Origin: Chinchilla lanigera
Lineage: Eukaryota; Chordata; Mammalia; Rodentia; Chinchillidae
NCBI RefSeq assembly: GCF_000276665.1
Contig: NW_004955463.1
Span: forward strand, 9,042,693 to 9,106,692
Length of the DNA stretch: 64,000 nt
Reading direction: 5' to 3'
Part shown: positions 1-12,741 of the stretch, piece after piece
How positions within the stretch are numbered: position 1 is the stretch's first letter
Layout of the letters: every line of letters begins with the position of its first letter
The notes under the pieces: generated by a model
What the model saw: the letters and a program-made list of their open reading frames with translations, nothing else
Told to the model about the DNA's origin: nothing
The model's database searches: none
Position numbers and translations under genes: made by a program

Positions 1-2690
1 AGACATCTCCTACCATACACACAGCATGCCAGAAAATCAAAATAATTACCTCTGTAGATTTGAACATTTTTAATATCTGATACATAATTTCCTCAGATAA
101 AAATGAATCATATGTAGTGTTTTATAATGTGTACAGCTCCAAACAGCTTTTATCTTTTTTAATTCTCTTTACCTCATGATATAATAAATGATGAGAAAAA
201 TTTAGGTTCAAAGAGGTGGAAAAATCTTACTCAGACTTACATAGCTAGTGAGTTACAAAAAGACCATTTCTACCTAGGTTTCCTGGCTATCATTTGTATT
301 TTTCCTCAGCTACTCCCCTCCTTTCCCAGTGCAACAGGTCTTTTATTTTCAGCTTCCCTCATATAGTGAGTATAAGTTACACCTGAAGCCATTCTCTTTG
401 TGGGCAAGTGGTAGCCCTTCTGGCTTTGCTTTAGAGATATTCTGGGACCTAATTTGCTTGGTTTCACATCTGTGTAAATCTTTTCCTAAACTCAGCTTTC
501 TAAAGAAATGAAATGTAGCTATGAGTGAATTCACAAGTTCCCTGTGTAGATTGCATCCTCTTGTGAAAAGAAAAGTTTGAGGCTAGATTACTGAACTTAG
601 CTTTTAGCATTGTGAATTTGAATGGTTTCCTGATCCAGTTTGCTTCCTGATCTCTGACCACCTGGCTGTGGTTTAGTGAGGATTAAATCTGAACACAAAT
701 AAGAAAACTAAATGATATCTGAAATATAATGAGAATCCCAATGCTGCTTTCTATTTTCTCCTTTATGTCTAGATCCTTAAGCTTTGGAACCTAATTTCCT
801 CAGTTTCAAATGAAATGCACTATATTCCAAACTGATCACATGAACTTATTTTATCATTTCTCCAATCTAGTGCCAGTAATCAAATTATTTTTAGTAACAA
901 GTATATGATGAAAAGTATAGTCACCAAAGAACTTTAAACTTTTAGTGTAAATGATTTTTTATGTATTTTATAATGCATTAGAGTTACAATTGCTTCCCAT
1001 GTAGACACAGGATTCCATGTCAATTCCCTAATTAATAATGGCTTATTCTATTAATGTTTCACTATACTTTCAGAAATTTACAGAAACTTGACTTTTTGTG
1101 GCATTTTCATAGCACTGCCTTCCAACTTCACTGCAGACATCTAATAGAATTGTCAGAAACTGCCCCTAACCTGATAGTAGATATCTGTGCACTCCTGTTT
1201 GCCTTAGGTTTCACCCTCAAGTTTCAAACAGGTATACTACATTTCCTCAAAAAGCTATATTTTTGTCAGAGGTTTGCATGGTGACCAGATTACAGCAGCC
1301 AGTCAGTTCTCAGCTGAACACCTAAATGTGAGAAGCCGCATAGCTTACAGATGCTCACCCCTCACTCCTATTGTCTATCATTCTTTTCACACAAGAGTCT
1401 TTTCTTTTTCTGAGTATAATTCCAGTAATAATTTATGGATTTAAGCTATTTAGATCAAATCCTTTAATACTTCATCCTGTATGGGTGAAAGGATGGGTAA
1501 TTTATGTTCATATCAATCATCAGGCATTACTAACAACAGCAAAGAATTCTAATCTAGTTTTACACCTATTCTCTTTCCTGTAAATAAATTGTGTCATTAC
1601 TGAGGACAATCATAACTGTAGCAACTATAGAAATACTGCAAAGGGACATTTGCTTATTTTTTGAAGAAATCTAGTGTAAATTTGTATCTTTCTAATTAAT
1701 GTTGTCATAAGTTAGGTAACACTTGCCATCTCATCCTTGGCTTTCATAAGAGGATCTCTTCTTGCCTCAATGAGAGGTGCCCAGAAATCTTCATCAGGTG
1801 CGGGAACCTCAAGCCAGGGAGGCTGTCTAGCATCCCTCCAGTTCCTTCCCATGGAAACAAGTGATCCCCTTTATCTCCTTAAGATAGAGGGGCCTCAATG
1901 GCATAAATTTTTGCAGCTGATAAGATGCATTCTTGCCTCTCTCCACCATGAAGAATAAAGAAAAGGAAATGCCACAAATGAGAGCCACTTATTCCAAATA
2001 CCCCACAACCATATCCTCCCAATTATGAGATGATTCTGACCTCACACAAGAGCCCCCACAAAGATTCTTCTTACCCTCAAAATAACTAGTGTGTAAAGCT
2101 CTTTTTTTTACAGGTCTTTGTCGATTTCAAAACAGAGACATGCTAATGTTCATTCCACATTGTCCAGGTGTCAGGTTTTCATACTATACCCCTTAAAGGT
2201 GGGGCATATATTATGTGTCAACTAAATGCTCTCAGAAGTCATGAAACCATGCTTCTTTCTACTCTCAACAAAAACTGAGTCAGATATGATGTTTTTATGG
2301 AGATTTAAAATGATTTTATTTATCAAGGAACTATTTCTTGATTAGTTGTAGATCCTCTAGAAAACTTTAGGGCACAGTCACATGACATTTCATCTTTTCC
2401 GTTATTTATTTGCTTGACCAACAACTTCTCATTCACAACATGAAAAAGTGCTAGCCTCGGCACACATTTTGGAGGCTACTCGGTTTTGAGGAGTTAAATC
2501 TCTGGCCAGGAAAATAAAGAACCTTAGATTCTTTCTATTAAGATGTTAGCACAGAATTAATGAGATAGAGGTTTCCACTCAGGGTAAAAATCATGATGAA
2601 CCAATACTCACTTCGGGATCATAGAGCCACATGTCATATGTCCACTGACCAATGCAGACCTTAGCAATATTCCGGATCTCTGCCTCCACA
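1..2690. other. Unassigned AT-rich sequence
   Basis: I see no gene or confidently named repeat here. Open frames are 60-76 codons, overlap on both strands and lack family motifs, as expected by chance. Positions about 185-270 weakly resemble a minus-strand MIR core (a pattern like 'aggttcaaagaggt' followed by 'acatagctagtgag'). The remainder looks like unique intergenic or intronic sequence. Confidence 0.6.
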
Positions 2691-2699
2691 TCTAATTGG

Positions 2700-3100
2700 T
2701 GACAGGTGATTGTATCACTCCTCTGTCAAACATATCCATCCCCTCCGTGTCCTTGCTGCTTCTACCTTGGTTTTTGTTCTCATCATCTCTCACGGTGCCC
2801 ATCAGCCTCCTCACTGATTACTTCATCAGCTCCTCTGAGCTTCCTTCGCATTGTGCCGGCACATTCCAACACGCACACCTCATCACACCAGTCTTCTAGA
2901 AAATCTTTCATGGATCCTCATTGAGTTTAAGCATGGTCTGGCTTCTGCCAGATGATTCTAGTTTATCTCTCACTCTCATCATTCACTCTAATCGTATGAC
3001 ATTCTGTTTCCCAAATATACCATAGCAGTGTTATCAAACCCTCATCACTCGGCATACCAACTCCATGTTTTTGCCATGTACCACCTGTATTATTATTTTT
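2700..3100. repeat. Possible L2-like fossil
   Basis: The pyrimidine-rich stretch, with a segment near 2900 reading like 'aaatctttcatggatcctcattg', resembles an L2-type repeat in broad outline. The match is by eye only and badly eroded, so strand and boundaries are uncertain. Unique sequence is the alternative. Confidence 0.25.
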
Positions 3101-3763
3101 TTGGCATATTAACTTTTTTAATTAACTGCATTTTAACTAAAATAGAGTCATTTCAAATAAAACTTTGTATCAATGCTGTGAATGGAAAACTGTAATCAGT
3201 TGCCATAATTAATATGAAACTGTAAAAAATAAATACAATAAAAATGAAACAGTGTTATTCAGTTTCAACAATATACTGTTGCCTGCTAAAGTCTCTGAAT
3301 GATAAGCCTGTTCTCTGGCTAAAAGGGAGATTAGCAAACCTTAGTAAAAAGGAAGTACATATTTGGAAAACACAGAAAGATGCATTCCTCAAGTTAGCCA
3401 AGATCTAGAGGGAATTTAGGGGCTGTTTCTCCTGCTCTTTTATTCAATATTATTTAATGCTTTATCTTAAATCATCTTGCATTCAACATTTACTCACGCA
3501 CATGTATTAGAAAACACACTGCTGTGCTTGCTGTCTGTCTCTGCTCTTGTGTAGGCCATTTTACTAGAATTTCTTTCACTATTTATCTTCCTGAAAAACT
3601 TCTACTCTTCCTTTGGGGAAAGAAAGTTTCCTTCTCTCTGAATTAGGGAGAATTTCCTGGGCGTTGGGTGTTCTTCCTTTATGGTACGTTCTTCAACACA
3701 GTACTTTCCACCTGTCCCATATCCTATATGGAACAACTTGGAATTCCTCAATGCAGTAGACCA

Positions 3764-3850
3764 TGCATTCTTTGAGGCAAGATTCACTGCACTGTTTGTG
3801 TATACCAAGGGCCTAGCACAGTACCTGAAACATGGCAGATGCTGGATGTC
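3764..3850 (+). repeat. L2 LINE 3' end fossil
   Basis: The order 'ctttgaggcaag...cactgtttgtgtata...gggcctagcacagtacctg...gcagatgctgg' follows the consensus 3' end of the ancient mammalian L2 LINE (gggcag, cactgct, gcctagcacagtgcctgg). Only about 90 bases remain. Confidence 0.5.
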
Positions 3851-5400
3851 TAGATCACTGGCACCTAGCAACTCAAGCTCTTTATATGAGTTGGCAAGTA
3901 TAAGAAGAATCTAGATGAGCTTAGGTGTTTGAAAGCCAAGATCAATAAAAGAGTAGCTTATAAATTGTTTAAAAATATATAAGTAGAATCAATCTTGCTC
4001 AATGGTTGTCAGAAAAAAACAACTGAATCAGCATCCAAAGGATGGAAGACCATATTTTCCAAGGAATATATGAGTAGCATATAACTTTTGCTCTTGGTCT
4101 TGGCTTCCTTTCCACCCTACACTATTTTACTTGAGATTCACTCTTCATCTCTATCCATTCTTTTTCCTTCTTTGCAAAGACCTGCAGATAAAGCTTTCTA
4201 ATTTGTCACTGTTTACTAGATCAGTCTTATAAAGAAGACTTTAACTATTGCATTAAAATAAGCCTACCTTGAAAAAAAATACAGGCAGCATCACACATGA
4301 CAAATCATCAACAATATTTTCAAATATATAGATTAATTAAAACATGAAATCAGTGTATTATAGAAGTCAATGGAATATCTCTTTTGTCAACCTAAATGGC
4401 CGTTTTTCAAGAACAAATAATGAGGGACATTTTATAGGTGGTTTTATTTTATAGGTAGGTACAGTATAACTAGTTTCAAGGGTGAGGAAGGGCACCTGGC
4501 TTTTACTGTACAAGATTTCTTCTTCCAATAACTTACCTACTCTAGAAATAGACCCTTTATTCATTAAAGTATATCTGTCAAAGTGTTTTCTTAAATCTAA
4601 AGCTTTTTATTTCTTTCTTTACCTTGATAATTCTAAGGCTGACCCAAATTAAGGAAGCTGAAGTTTAAAAGGGTATAATCTTATTTCAACTTAACTAGCT
4701 AATGAACAAGCCAGATGGTACAGTTGCCTGCTGGTCTATGGAATTTTATGCAACTTTAAACTTGAGTAGAAAGACAGTTAGATTGAAAATTCCGGTGCAA
4801 TAAGTATCACTGGTGTTGGGATGCAAGCTCTGCAACTCCTTCAAACTCTGTGCTGTCAGTGTCAGACTCATTCTCCTATGCTGCCTGTTCAGTGACCTCT
4901 AAAGGTGCCAACACTGTGGATTGCACCCAGGAGAGCAAATGCTACATTGCTTCTGACCATAACTTCCTTACCTCAAAATCACCATATTGCTTCTGAGATA
5001 TGAATAACCCTGTACCTTGTAAACAGCTAAATCTATGAGATCATATCATCTGTGTCCCACGACCACATCAGTGCTATTGTCCAAGATTCAGAAAAACCCA
5101 CTTAGGTGATTGCAGCTCTTCTCCTTGAAGGCACAATGGGAGTTCGTAAAATGATGGAGCTTGCTCACAATTGCCCAGACAATAAAACAAAGACCTAAAA
5201 ACAGGAAATGGCAACTCTTCGGCTGTTACTAGGCTACCAGGCTACTCATACTTTAATACCCCTGCAGAAAATTCATAGTGGTAACTTCTCGCTATTTCTT
5301 GCCTGCACTCACATGTCCAGCTTCCATTCTGGAAGCTAATAAACGTATGGAGCTTTACCTAACTTTACCTAGGTTATGTTAAAGGAAAAGGTGCTGCAGG
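3851..5400. other. Unassigned sequence
   Basis: No repeat family or gene is recognised. The 4790-5330 part is less AT-rich than its surroundings and reads a little like transcript-derived sequence, but every frame is broken within about 65 codons and I could not match it to any protein. Confidence 0.5.
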
Positions 5401-5404
5401 AACA

Positions 5405-5580
5405 TACTCAGAAACCAGTGAGATCTAGATGTGAATCCTCCTTCTTTCATTTGGGCCAATTGATATGCCTGAATCTCAGTCATTGTTCAGATTTCATTAA
5501 ATGAAAAAAATTATTGCACACAAGCTTTGGCATAGCACAGTAACATATAGTAGGTAGTTAATAAATATTACATATTAATT
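5405..5580 (+). repeat. MIR SINE, plus strand
   Basis: The layout follows MIR: 'gatgtgaatcctcc', then a pyrimidine-rich core ending 'tctcagtcattgttc', then 'agcacagtaacatatagtaggtagttaataaata', which is the MIR tail (cagtgcctggcacatagtaggtgctcaataaat). The A-box end is lost. Confidence 0.65.
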
Positions 5581-6332
5581 TGATGGCAAGTTTCTTGTGG
5601 TTGGCAAAGAGTAGGGGACAAATTTTTTGCAGGCAGAACAAACTGGCCAGCTTTGCTTGACCCTGCCCTGCCTGTGAAGAGGTCCCCTGGGGAGACAGAC
5701 ATTGTACCCTCCGAAAGCTGGATTTCAAGTCCTGCTGCCAGGGTGGCAACTCCCTTCTCTACCTCAGCTATACCAAAACATGGGAAAACAAACTCACTCA
5801 GAACAGAGCTCACCCAGAAGAGCAGATGTTTCATTTTCCCAGAGAAGAAAACAATTTTATAAATTCAGTAATGGAAATGATAGTGAGCTCCATCCAATTA
5901 GTAGGAGCTAATTTGGACTTCAAGGTCATTGTGCGTGGTCTCCTCCATCATATGCCCAGTACTCTGGCTTCACTCCCTCCCCGGTTCTGTGGCTCAGCAT
6001 CCCTGAATGCACTGTAAGCAATCCAGATTTCCATTTTAGGATTTTGTCTCTTGGCGATGTGCTGTAGTCACCATTTTTAGGAAATTGGTACTTGGCAAAT
6101 GATGAAAGATTTCACAGATTATGAAGTTTATGGCACAGTTTTCTTCTGCCTTATGGCTTAATTTAATTATATGTCTTGTAATAGCTCAGCAGCAGAATCA
6201 TGCTTTAGAATGGTCTCCAATTTGACCACAGAGAACTGCAAAAGCAGAGCAGATATGAGATGTGCCATATAACTCACATGCTGGTGGAAAATGCAGGAAA
6301 ATTTTCTTCTGAACTAGATCAGGCAAGGTGGG

Positions 6333-6707
6333 TGTCTTGGTTACTTTTCTCTCATTGCTGAGAAAAAATACCTGATGCCCAAAATTAAGGAACGAAAGGC
6401 TTGTTTAGCTCAGTTTGTGGAGGTTTCAGTCTATACTTGCCTGGCTCCAAGGCAGAGTGGCACATGGCAGAGGGCAATAGTTCATGACAGCAGAAAACAG
6501 CAAAAGCAACAAGAGCAAAAAGGGAGGAGCAGAGAGAGTAAGCCTCTTTTCTTCCTTCATACTGTATGCAGGCTAGCAACCCTAGGGTCGGTGTAGCACT
6601 CACACCCATAATTCCAGCATTGGACCATCAATTATCAAAAACTGTAGAAGCCTGACCCCATGACTGCATGAGGCTTTGCGGGGGACATTCAGACACAAAC
6701 CATAACA
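6333..6707 (-). mobile_element. Solo MaLR-type LTR (375 bp), minus strand
   Basis: The element runs from 'tgtcttggttac' to 'accataaca', that is TG...CA. Flanking 5-mers are gtggg (6328-6332) and gtgag (6708-6712), a 4/5 target duplication. It shares long blocks with the LTR at 39635-40005 (for example 'gtggcacatggcagagggca') and, reversed, with the one at 40485-40866. Size, TG/CA ends and 5-bp duplication fit an ERVL-MaLR solo LTR left by LTR-LTR recombination. No internal retroviral sequence adjoins it. Confidence 0.8.
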
Positions 6708-7549
6708 GTGAGTGACTAAGAAAGCTTCCCTAGTGAGGGTCATTGCTCATCCATAACTGCATCTACAAACTCATTTTAAGAGATGCCTATATTGAGGTAA
6801 CTGGCAAAACCACTGTTGGACCCTGAAATTATTCTGTGGCCACTGAACCTTGAAGACATTGATGGAGACAGAGAAACCTGACTCTCTGGGACTTTGATCA
6901 ACCATATCCCCCTACACAGACACACACCCAGAGTAATGCCAGGGGCTGCAGCTTCAGCAGTTTCTCTAGGAATTAGAGGATTCAGTCAGATGCAGAGGTA
7001 CACTTTAGAAAAATTGCAGAAAATCTGAGGTTTATTATTCTTATTTTGGGGATAGTAACCTTCACAGACTTCGTTTTTCAAACATGAAAAACTGAGGCCC
7101 TGAACTCACAGAACTGTTTGGCAGCCTGTTCTGGCTGGATAGACAAGCAATCCTGTGGGAGCTCTTCCCTGGTTCCATTTCATTTGCTAGTTTCAGGAGA
7201 AGAAGGGTGCTAACTCACTGGGTGGGGCTATGTGAGGCAGCTTTTTCCTTTCAGATGGAAATGAGGGAGACTTTGGACAAGTGATAAATGACTTCCCAAG
7301 AGATGACGCATAATTTTCTTCCTGTTTATGAATAAGTCTGCATCTAAAGACAGTACAATAAATGAGCTAAGAGACAAGACTCAGTGACATCTGATTTGCT
7401 GAAACAGTTATCTCCCCATTGCAAGGTTGCAAAGGAAGCCACACTCTGATTCCATGCATAGCCACAGTCACACTCATGGCCCATTTGATGTTTGAGAATT
7501 GATTCTAGCCTGTCCTCCAGTCTTCCAAAGATTGATCCCAAAAGATTTA
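6708..7549. other. Unassigned, with a weak MIR trace
   Basis: Around 7060-7130 the words 'aacatgaaaaactgaggccctgaactcacagaactg' recall the minus-strand MIR core (acagatgagaaactgaggc). The rest is unassigned and has no credible open frame. Confidence 0.4.
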
Positions 7550-7640
7550 TTCAGCATTCATTTATATGAAGCCCATTCTTTCATTCAGTATACATGAATG
7601 GAGCATGTGTCATATGCACAGTATTGGGCAATGTGAAGAA
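7550..7640 (-). repeat. L2-type fossil, minus strand
   Basis: The words 'ttcattcagtatacatgaatggagcatgtgtcatatgcacagtattgggcaatg' follow the reversed L2/MIR end pattern (attcattcaacaaatatttattgagcacctactatgtgccaggcactgtgctaggca). Heavily eroded. Confidence 0.45.
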
Positions 7641-9270
7641 TAAAACAAATCTCATCTGAACATACACGATCCTTGTCATGTGTGTGCTACACTATTAACA
7701 AAAACTGGAAATGTCTGCATCTTCCTACAATTTATCTTTTCACAAGTTATTCCAATTTCATCAGCTTTAACTGGCTGAATCCTCTTTTCACTTCATAGCC
7801 TCGAGCCAGGCAATCACAGGTTCTCTTATTCTAATCTTAATCACGAGTAAGACTCAAGTCATGCAGCACATATCACACAATAATACATGACATAGATTGC
7901 AGGATTGAAGAGGTGCAACTGAGAGCAAAAGGAGAGAGCCCCACAGAGATACAGAAAGGCACTGCAGGTGGTCAGATGAGATTATAGACCAGGCAGAGTT
8001 TGCAAGAGCCACCGGCCTTGGTGAGAGCACAGAACTTGTTGAGAGCCCAAGTTCAGAAAGCAGAGTGGAGCAGGTGGAACTGAGCTGAAGATGGATGAGA
8101 GGGCGAGCCACAGTTTTGCACCTGTGAACTTCGTGACTCATTGAGGGGGTGGACTGAGGAGATGATGGGTTGGTGTGTATTGCTGCCAAACACCAGTGTT
8201 TGGTACCCCTCCTCTTAAATGATCTAGGTGAGGAGTTTGCCTCCTTGATGGGTCGTATGTGTCTGATAAGCTCACAAACCTGTTTTTCTTTGATTTGACT
8301 TTGATATATCATGTGGCCATGTGCCCCTGATTTAATCTGGTAAGCTTACAGGTGGCAACTTTCTATTAGCAGGATTCATGTATCAGTTTGTACCTTATGA
8401 TTTTACTCTGCATCTATGTTTGTTCTTCTTGATAACTCTGGTGTGTCCAACACCTGGTAGTTGTATGTTTGCACAGATATGTTACCAAGTCATTTTGTCT
8501 CAGCTTCTGCACTCAGAATGGAGTCACTCAGGGCAAGGATCAGCCTGGACACAACCATTCTATACAATGTGGAGTAACTCACCATAGGGTACGGCCTACT
8601 CTCCACAGAGCTTTTGAGAGAACACATTCTAGTTCTGGAGATTAAGAACAACTACAGTGTGACTGATTTGGAACTTAGAATCTTTCATTGTGTGTTTATT
8701 GCCAATTCTGCCATGTAAGTGTTCAGTGAACTTTGGCATATTACTAAAGACTTGGAGCATAGTTTATTGACCAACAGGAGCTGAATAACCTTAAAAGGAT
8801 ATTATAAGGCAATGTTATATGTGCATCAGAGAGAGATCATTTGGTATAGTGCTGATACTCAGTAATCTTTCTAATAGGAGCTTAAAGGTACTGTGATAAT
8901 GATATTGTAAAGCTCCATCAAAATGCAGAACACTCAGCTGCTCTCTGAGGATTATAGTTTAGCTAGGTTTGGAAAGGGTTATTGCTCATCCAACAAAGTA
9001 TGGGTAGAAGTTATGACTGCAAATTATTTTTCCTCAGAAAAAAGCTCTGGGAAGTGAAAGAGTCTTTCCTAGTTGGTGTGGAAAGTGCAAGTAGAGGTGG
9101 AATTGTGGAGGCAGAGCCAAATACAAGGCTATTGTGGCTAGCTGGGACTAAATTCTGGAGTGAGGTCATTGCGGTCATTGTCAGCACTAGAGGCAACTAA
9201 TAAAGAGAGTGACATGCTAGAAATGAAATTTTATAAAATTATTTCTGGGGACAGAGGCATGAAGGCATTG
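7641..9270. other. Unassigned; contains a lone 152-codon minus-strand frame
   Basis: The frame at 7854-8312 (minus) is among the longest outside L1 sequence. Its translation is Ser/Leu/Cys-rich with no domain, signal peptide pattern or family motif I know, and the plus strand is also open in pieces. The 7860-8300 stretch is richer in GC than its flanks and could be an old LTR, but I recognise no termini. I do not call it a gene. Confidence 0.5.
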
Positions 9271-9274
9271 AAGT

Positions 9275-9345
9275 AGAGGCAGAAAGGAAGAAGAACGGAG
9301 GGAGGGAAAGAGGAAGAGAAAAAAGAGACAGACTGAGTTTAGGAG
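9275..9345 (+). repeat. Polypurine tract
   Basis: About 70 bases are nearly all A/G on the plus strand (gaggcagaaaggaagaag ... gaaaaaagagacag). This is low-complexity sequence. Mirror-like purine tracts can form triplex DNA in principle, but no strong mirror symmetry is evident. Confidence 0.8.
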
Positions 9346-9659
9346 ATGAAGGTAAAATTTTAGATGAGTGCTGATAATCAGGACATACTACGGATTAGTG
9401 GCAAGGAAGATGCAGATTAGCAGATAGGGAGGGGGCATCTGTGAAGTGAAGTGGATTTGATGTTTAAATTGACATGTGGTATGAAGTGAAAGAGGATCTA
9501 GGATGCACAAGCTTTGGATCTGTTTCCAACACCTGTTCTAAAACACTTGATATAAACATTCTTTATGTGTGTAGAAGTCCAAGAGGCAGGAGCAGAGTGG
9601 AAACATGATTCATCCACGTAGTCCAAGCCTGTCTGTAACTCTAGGCTTAGTGATGTGCT

Positions 9660-9850
9660 AGCATTTGGGTAAATATCTTCGGTTATCTTCTCAACAGCAC
9701 TGTATGTTCATGTTACAGATGAAAAACTAAAGCTCAGCTGTGTTAAGCATCTTGCCTGATGTTATTCAATCAGCAGATGTTGATGCTGGAAATCAACCAA
9801 GATTTGCCTAAAGTCGGAGCTTGGTGTTAACCACTTCCTTCCACCTGCTT
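9660..9850 (-). repeat. MIR SINE, minus strand
   Basis: The order 'cagcactgtatgttcatgttacagatgaaaaactaaagctcagctgtgttaagcatcttgcctgatgttattcaatcagcagatgttgatgctggaa...ttaaccacttcc' tracks the reversed MIR consensus from its core to the 'ttaaccactatgc' end. Near full length. Confidence 0.75.
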
Positions 9851-11467
9851 ATCTTATAGAGATGTCTATCTCATAGGACTTATACCAAAAAGCCATTTAA
9901 GAGAAGTGCTCTTTTAAATTACAATGATCTTTTTGCACAATAGATTTACTTCTCTTGATTTTACATACTAGAAAAAAATTAGACTAAAACCATGTTATTT
10001 GCCTCTTTTGAGTTATTTATTATAGAAGCAACATTTGACTAAGCCAGTCATGACATTCACATCATTTGTAATACACATATTCATTTTTTTATTTGCTGCC
10101 AGTCACCCACTCCCTAGTGGTAGCACCTTACCACTGTATTCTGTTCTCCTAGAACTATGTCAGGTACTCTGTCCATTGTTAGAAGATGTCTGGGATGTTT
10201 TTGGAAATGTCTTTTGTTGCCCTTCTTCACCTTGACCATGGAAAAGTGTTACCTCTGAGTATTCTGATAGTTCATAGAGAAATAAATTCTCCTTTATGTA
10301 TCTTTTACATTTCTGAAATGGCTGGATAGGTTACATATCATTTTAACTTAAAATTGGACTGATTTTGCTGGTATCTGCCTCATCTGTGTTCCAGGACATT
10401 AAACTTTTAATCTCAAATTCATTGGAAATAGTAGGACTGTCCCCTGGGTTAGGATGCCTTAGGGGTAACTATTTCATCCCGGAACAAGGTTGTTTGCTGA
10501 GTAAGAGGTGCAGAATGGTTCAGGTAAGTGAGATATTGATGCCTACTTTTAAAATTAGAAGATTGGACCCCAAATTGTGCATGGGAATAGAAAACAGTTT
10601 GTGTGATTATCAAAATATAGTCAGTACTACAAGGAATAGGCTTGACCACTGTGAACAATATCTCAGACTTCAAAGTTGAGGATCAGAGAGCAGCTTGAGA
10701 TTCTTTTCTATAAATCAGTAAAACATCTATAAAGGTTGGGTCACTTCTCTTTTCTGTGGTTTTCAAATTATCTACAGCAGCATGGACTATGTCATAATAT
10801 GCTTAAGTTTGTCACTGAGTTCTACAGGTTTCTAGTTTGTAGCTAGAAGATGTTAGGGATTACGTTGGATTCACTGTTTGCTCTAACACTTAGCATGGTG
10901 TCTGAAACTTTAAAGTTCTCAATAAATATTGTTCAGACCTATCGCTTTAGGTTTAACTGTTGAAAAAGACAATCATAACCTCCACAGAAGCAATTTAATT
11001 TGTTCAAGGTTCTTCTGTGCACTAGTCTTCTCCAAGTTGAATGTCTAAGACTGTTTGAAGAGAGGTGCGGGATGGTTTTCTAAGTGAAGATGATTATAGT
11101 ATTTTAATATTTCTCTTTCATTGTGTATCTAATATAACAAAAAAAAAAATCTCACTAACGAAAGGTAGAAGGAGTAATCTTTGGTCCTTTCAATTAATGT
11201 AATGAGGAATCTCAGTTTAGCTGCAAGAGAGACCCGGTCATGCCTGGGCATGTCTGTGGAATTGGTGGGAGGAGCTGCCAGAAAGCTGTTTGCTGTTTGC
11301 TGTGGATTGAGGGTTCTCTTGGGAGAATTCTCACTGTGAAGGGAGAAGTTGCCTGGCAACAAGACTCTGACCCCTGGAGCAGGCCTTAACCAACAGAAAA
11401 GCAAGGAAGCCCAAGTCCAGCGTGGGATCTGTCACATAGATCTGTCTCTCAGCTACATGACATGAAT
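9851..11467. other. Unassigned, with a short L2 3' end
   Basis: Positions about 10865-10935 ('ttagcatggtgtctgaaac...tctcaataaatattgttcag') match the L2 3' end pattern on the plus strand. Nothing else is recognised. The 104-codon plus frame at 10365-10679 has no recognised motif and is shadowed by a 74-codon minus frame. Confidence 0.45.
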
Positions 11468-11840
11468 ATGAGGTGCGATTGAAAAATACAGTGTGCACTT
11501 AAATTTTAACAGTGTATTACACTAAAAGACACAGCCATTAATCCCCCTAAGAATATTCCCCTTTGCTTTGAAAACACTCATACCATCATCCTTGCTACTT
11601 TTTGAAGTAATTCTGGAAGTCTTTTTTTCATGTCATTTGTACTTTCATGGCCGCTTCAAATTCTAATTCACGATGGTCATTTTGACTTTAAGGAAGAGCC
11701 AGAAGTCACACACTGCCAGATAGAGTGAATAAAGCAGATGAGGACATACCATAATGTTTTTATCAGGCCACCTTTCTGCTGGATGATACTCAGCAGCAGC
11801 ATTCACCAAATTGTTTAATCACAGCTTAGAAAGAAAGGAG
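11468..11840 (-). pseudogene. Mariner transposase relic, minus strand
   Basis: Read on the minus strand, this carries the degraded last catalytic block of a mariner transposase: a decayed YSPDLA block followed by CDFWLF, then a broken frame and a 3' region ending in a glycine-rich stretch, 'gggggattaa' and a T-rich tail. The same order of blocks is seen in the plus-strand copy at 38159-38640. The plus-coordinate left edge 'tgaggtgcgattga' is the same terminal inverted repeat as there and follows a TA at 11466-11467. The other end is lost. The family is a MARNA-like mammalian mariner (DDE/D transposase, cut-and-paste); the copy is dead. Confidence 0.7.
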
Positions 11841-12339
11841 GACTTCAGAACTGCAAAAAAGTGGCAAGAAAAATGAGATAACTGCTAAGAGACGGGAAGT
11901 ATTTGGGGGGGAATTAATGGAAAAGTGTTTTTTACTCCAATACATGTTTAAAAATTTCAGCATTCACTGTAGCTTTCCATCACCCTATGTGTATGCCTAG
12001 GTTCTATAGAGAGTGGGGAGTTTAAAATGTACAAGTGTAAAGTTGGAGAAAATATCTTTTAAAAACATTGGATTACAATACAGTATTTCTAGATATATTT
12101 AACAAACCAAAACCTGGGGGGAAGGGAGGCATCCCTACCCTGCCACATATTTTTGTTTACTAAAATGTCTGGCTATAGTAATATCACCAAAGCATTCATG
12201 ACATTATATGGGAAAAGAACAACAGTCCCAGGGGGAAGATTTTGACAGTCAGGGAAGTATTAAAAATCAAAACCTGTAGGATATGAGAGTATCCAGGTGA
12301 TGCTTATTGGAGTGTGACTGCAGGTGTGTGATAGCTCAC

Positions 12340-12741
12340 TGATTGTGTCAACTACAGTAAGAAATGCCCAACTAAATTGGATGTGGCTGAGGGGATTCAC
12401 CCTGAGTGGGCTTGTCACGTGAATGGCATAAAAGGGAAACAAAGAAGGAAGGCTGCTTCTGTTTCTTTAGAGGAGCTCCAGTCTTCACCTTCACCTCCGC
12501 ATCATCTCCTGGCTTCCAGTGCACGCTTCAGCCTCCTAATGTGGATTTGCAAAGGACACTATAGTGACCTCTAGGCCTTCAATTGGATCCTTTGGATCTC
12601 CAGCACACAGACAGGCCATTTGTACTCCTCCACACCTGACTCTGTGGGCAGCTACTGTAAGCAAATCTTGCAAATTCTTATATTACTGTATTTGTATATC
12701 TTGCATTAAACCTGTTTCTCCAGTAGGGACTGACTGATATA
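12340..12741 (+). mobile_element. Old LTR-like element, plus strand
   Basis: It opens with 'tgattgtgtcaacta', carries a middle rich in 'cttcagcctcctaatgtggatt', and ends 'ttaaacctgtttctccagtagggactgactgata'. This is the layout of a widespread mammalian repeat whose ends read 'tgtgtcaacttgactggg' and 'ctgtttctctggagaaccctgactaa'. The element at 26165-26592 has the same layout reversed. I am sure it is an ancient interspersed repeat; the LTR label is less certain and I do not name the family. Confidence 0.6.

Noticed and set aside
4790..5330. Possible processed pseudogene (a brief resemblance to dehydrogenase-like wording near 4795)
   Set aside because: The similarity does not extend beyond a few codons, frames are broken, and there is no A-tail or target duplication.
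7854..8312. 152-codon minus-strand open frame as a possible gene
   Set aside because: No family motif, no conserved-looking domain, Ser/Leu/Cys-rich translation typical of chance frames in GC-richer DNA, and no splice or promoter context.
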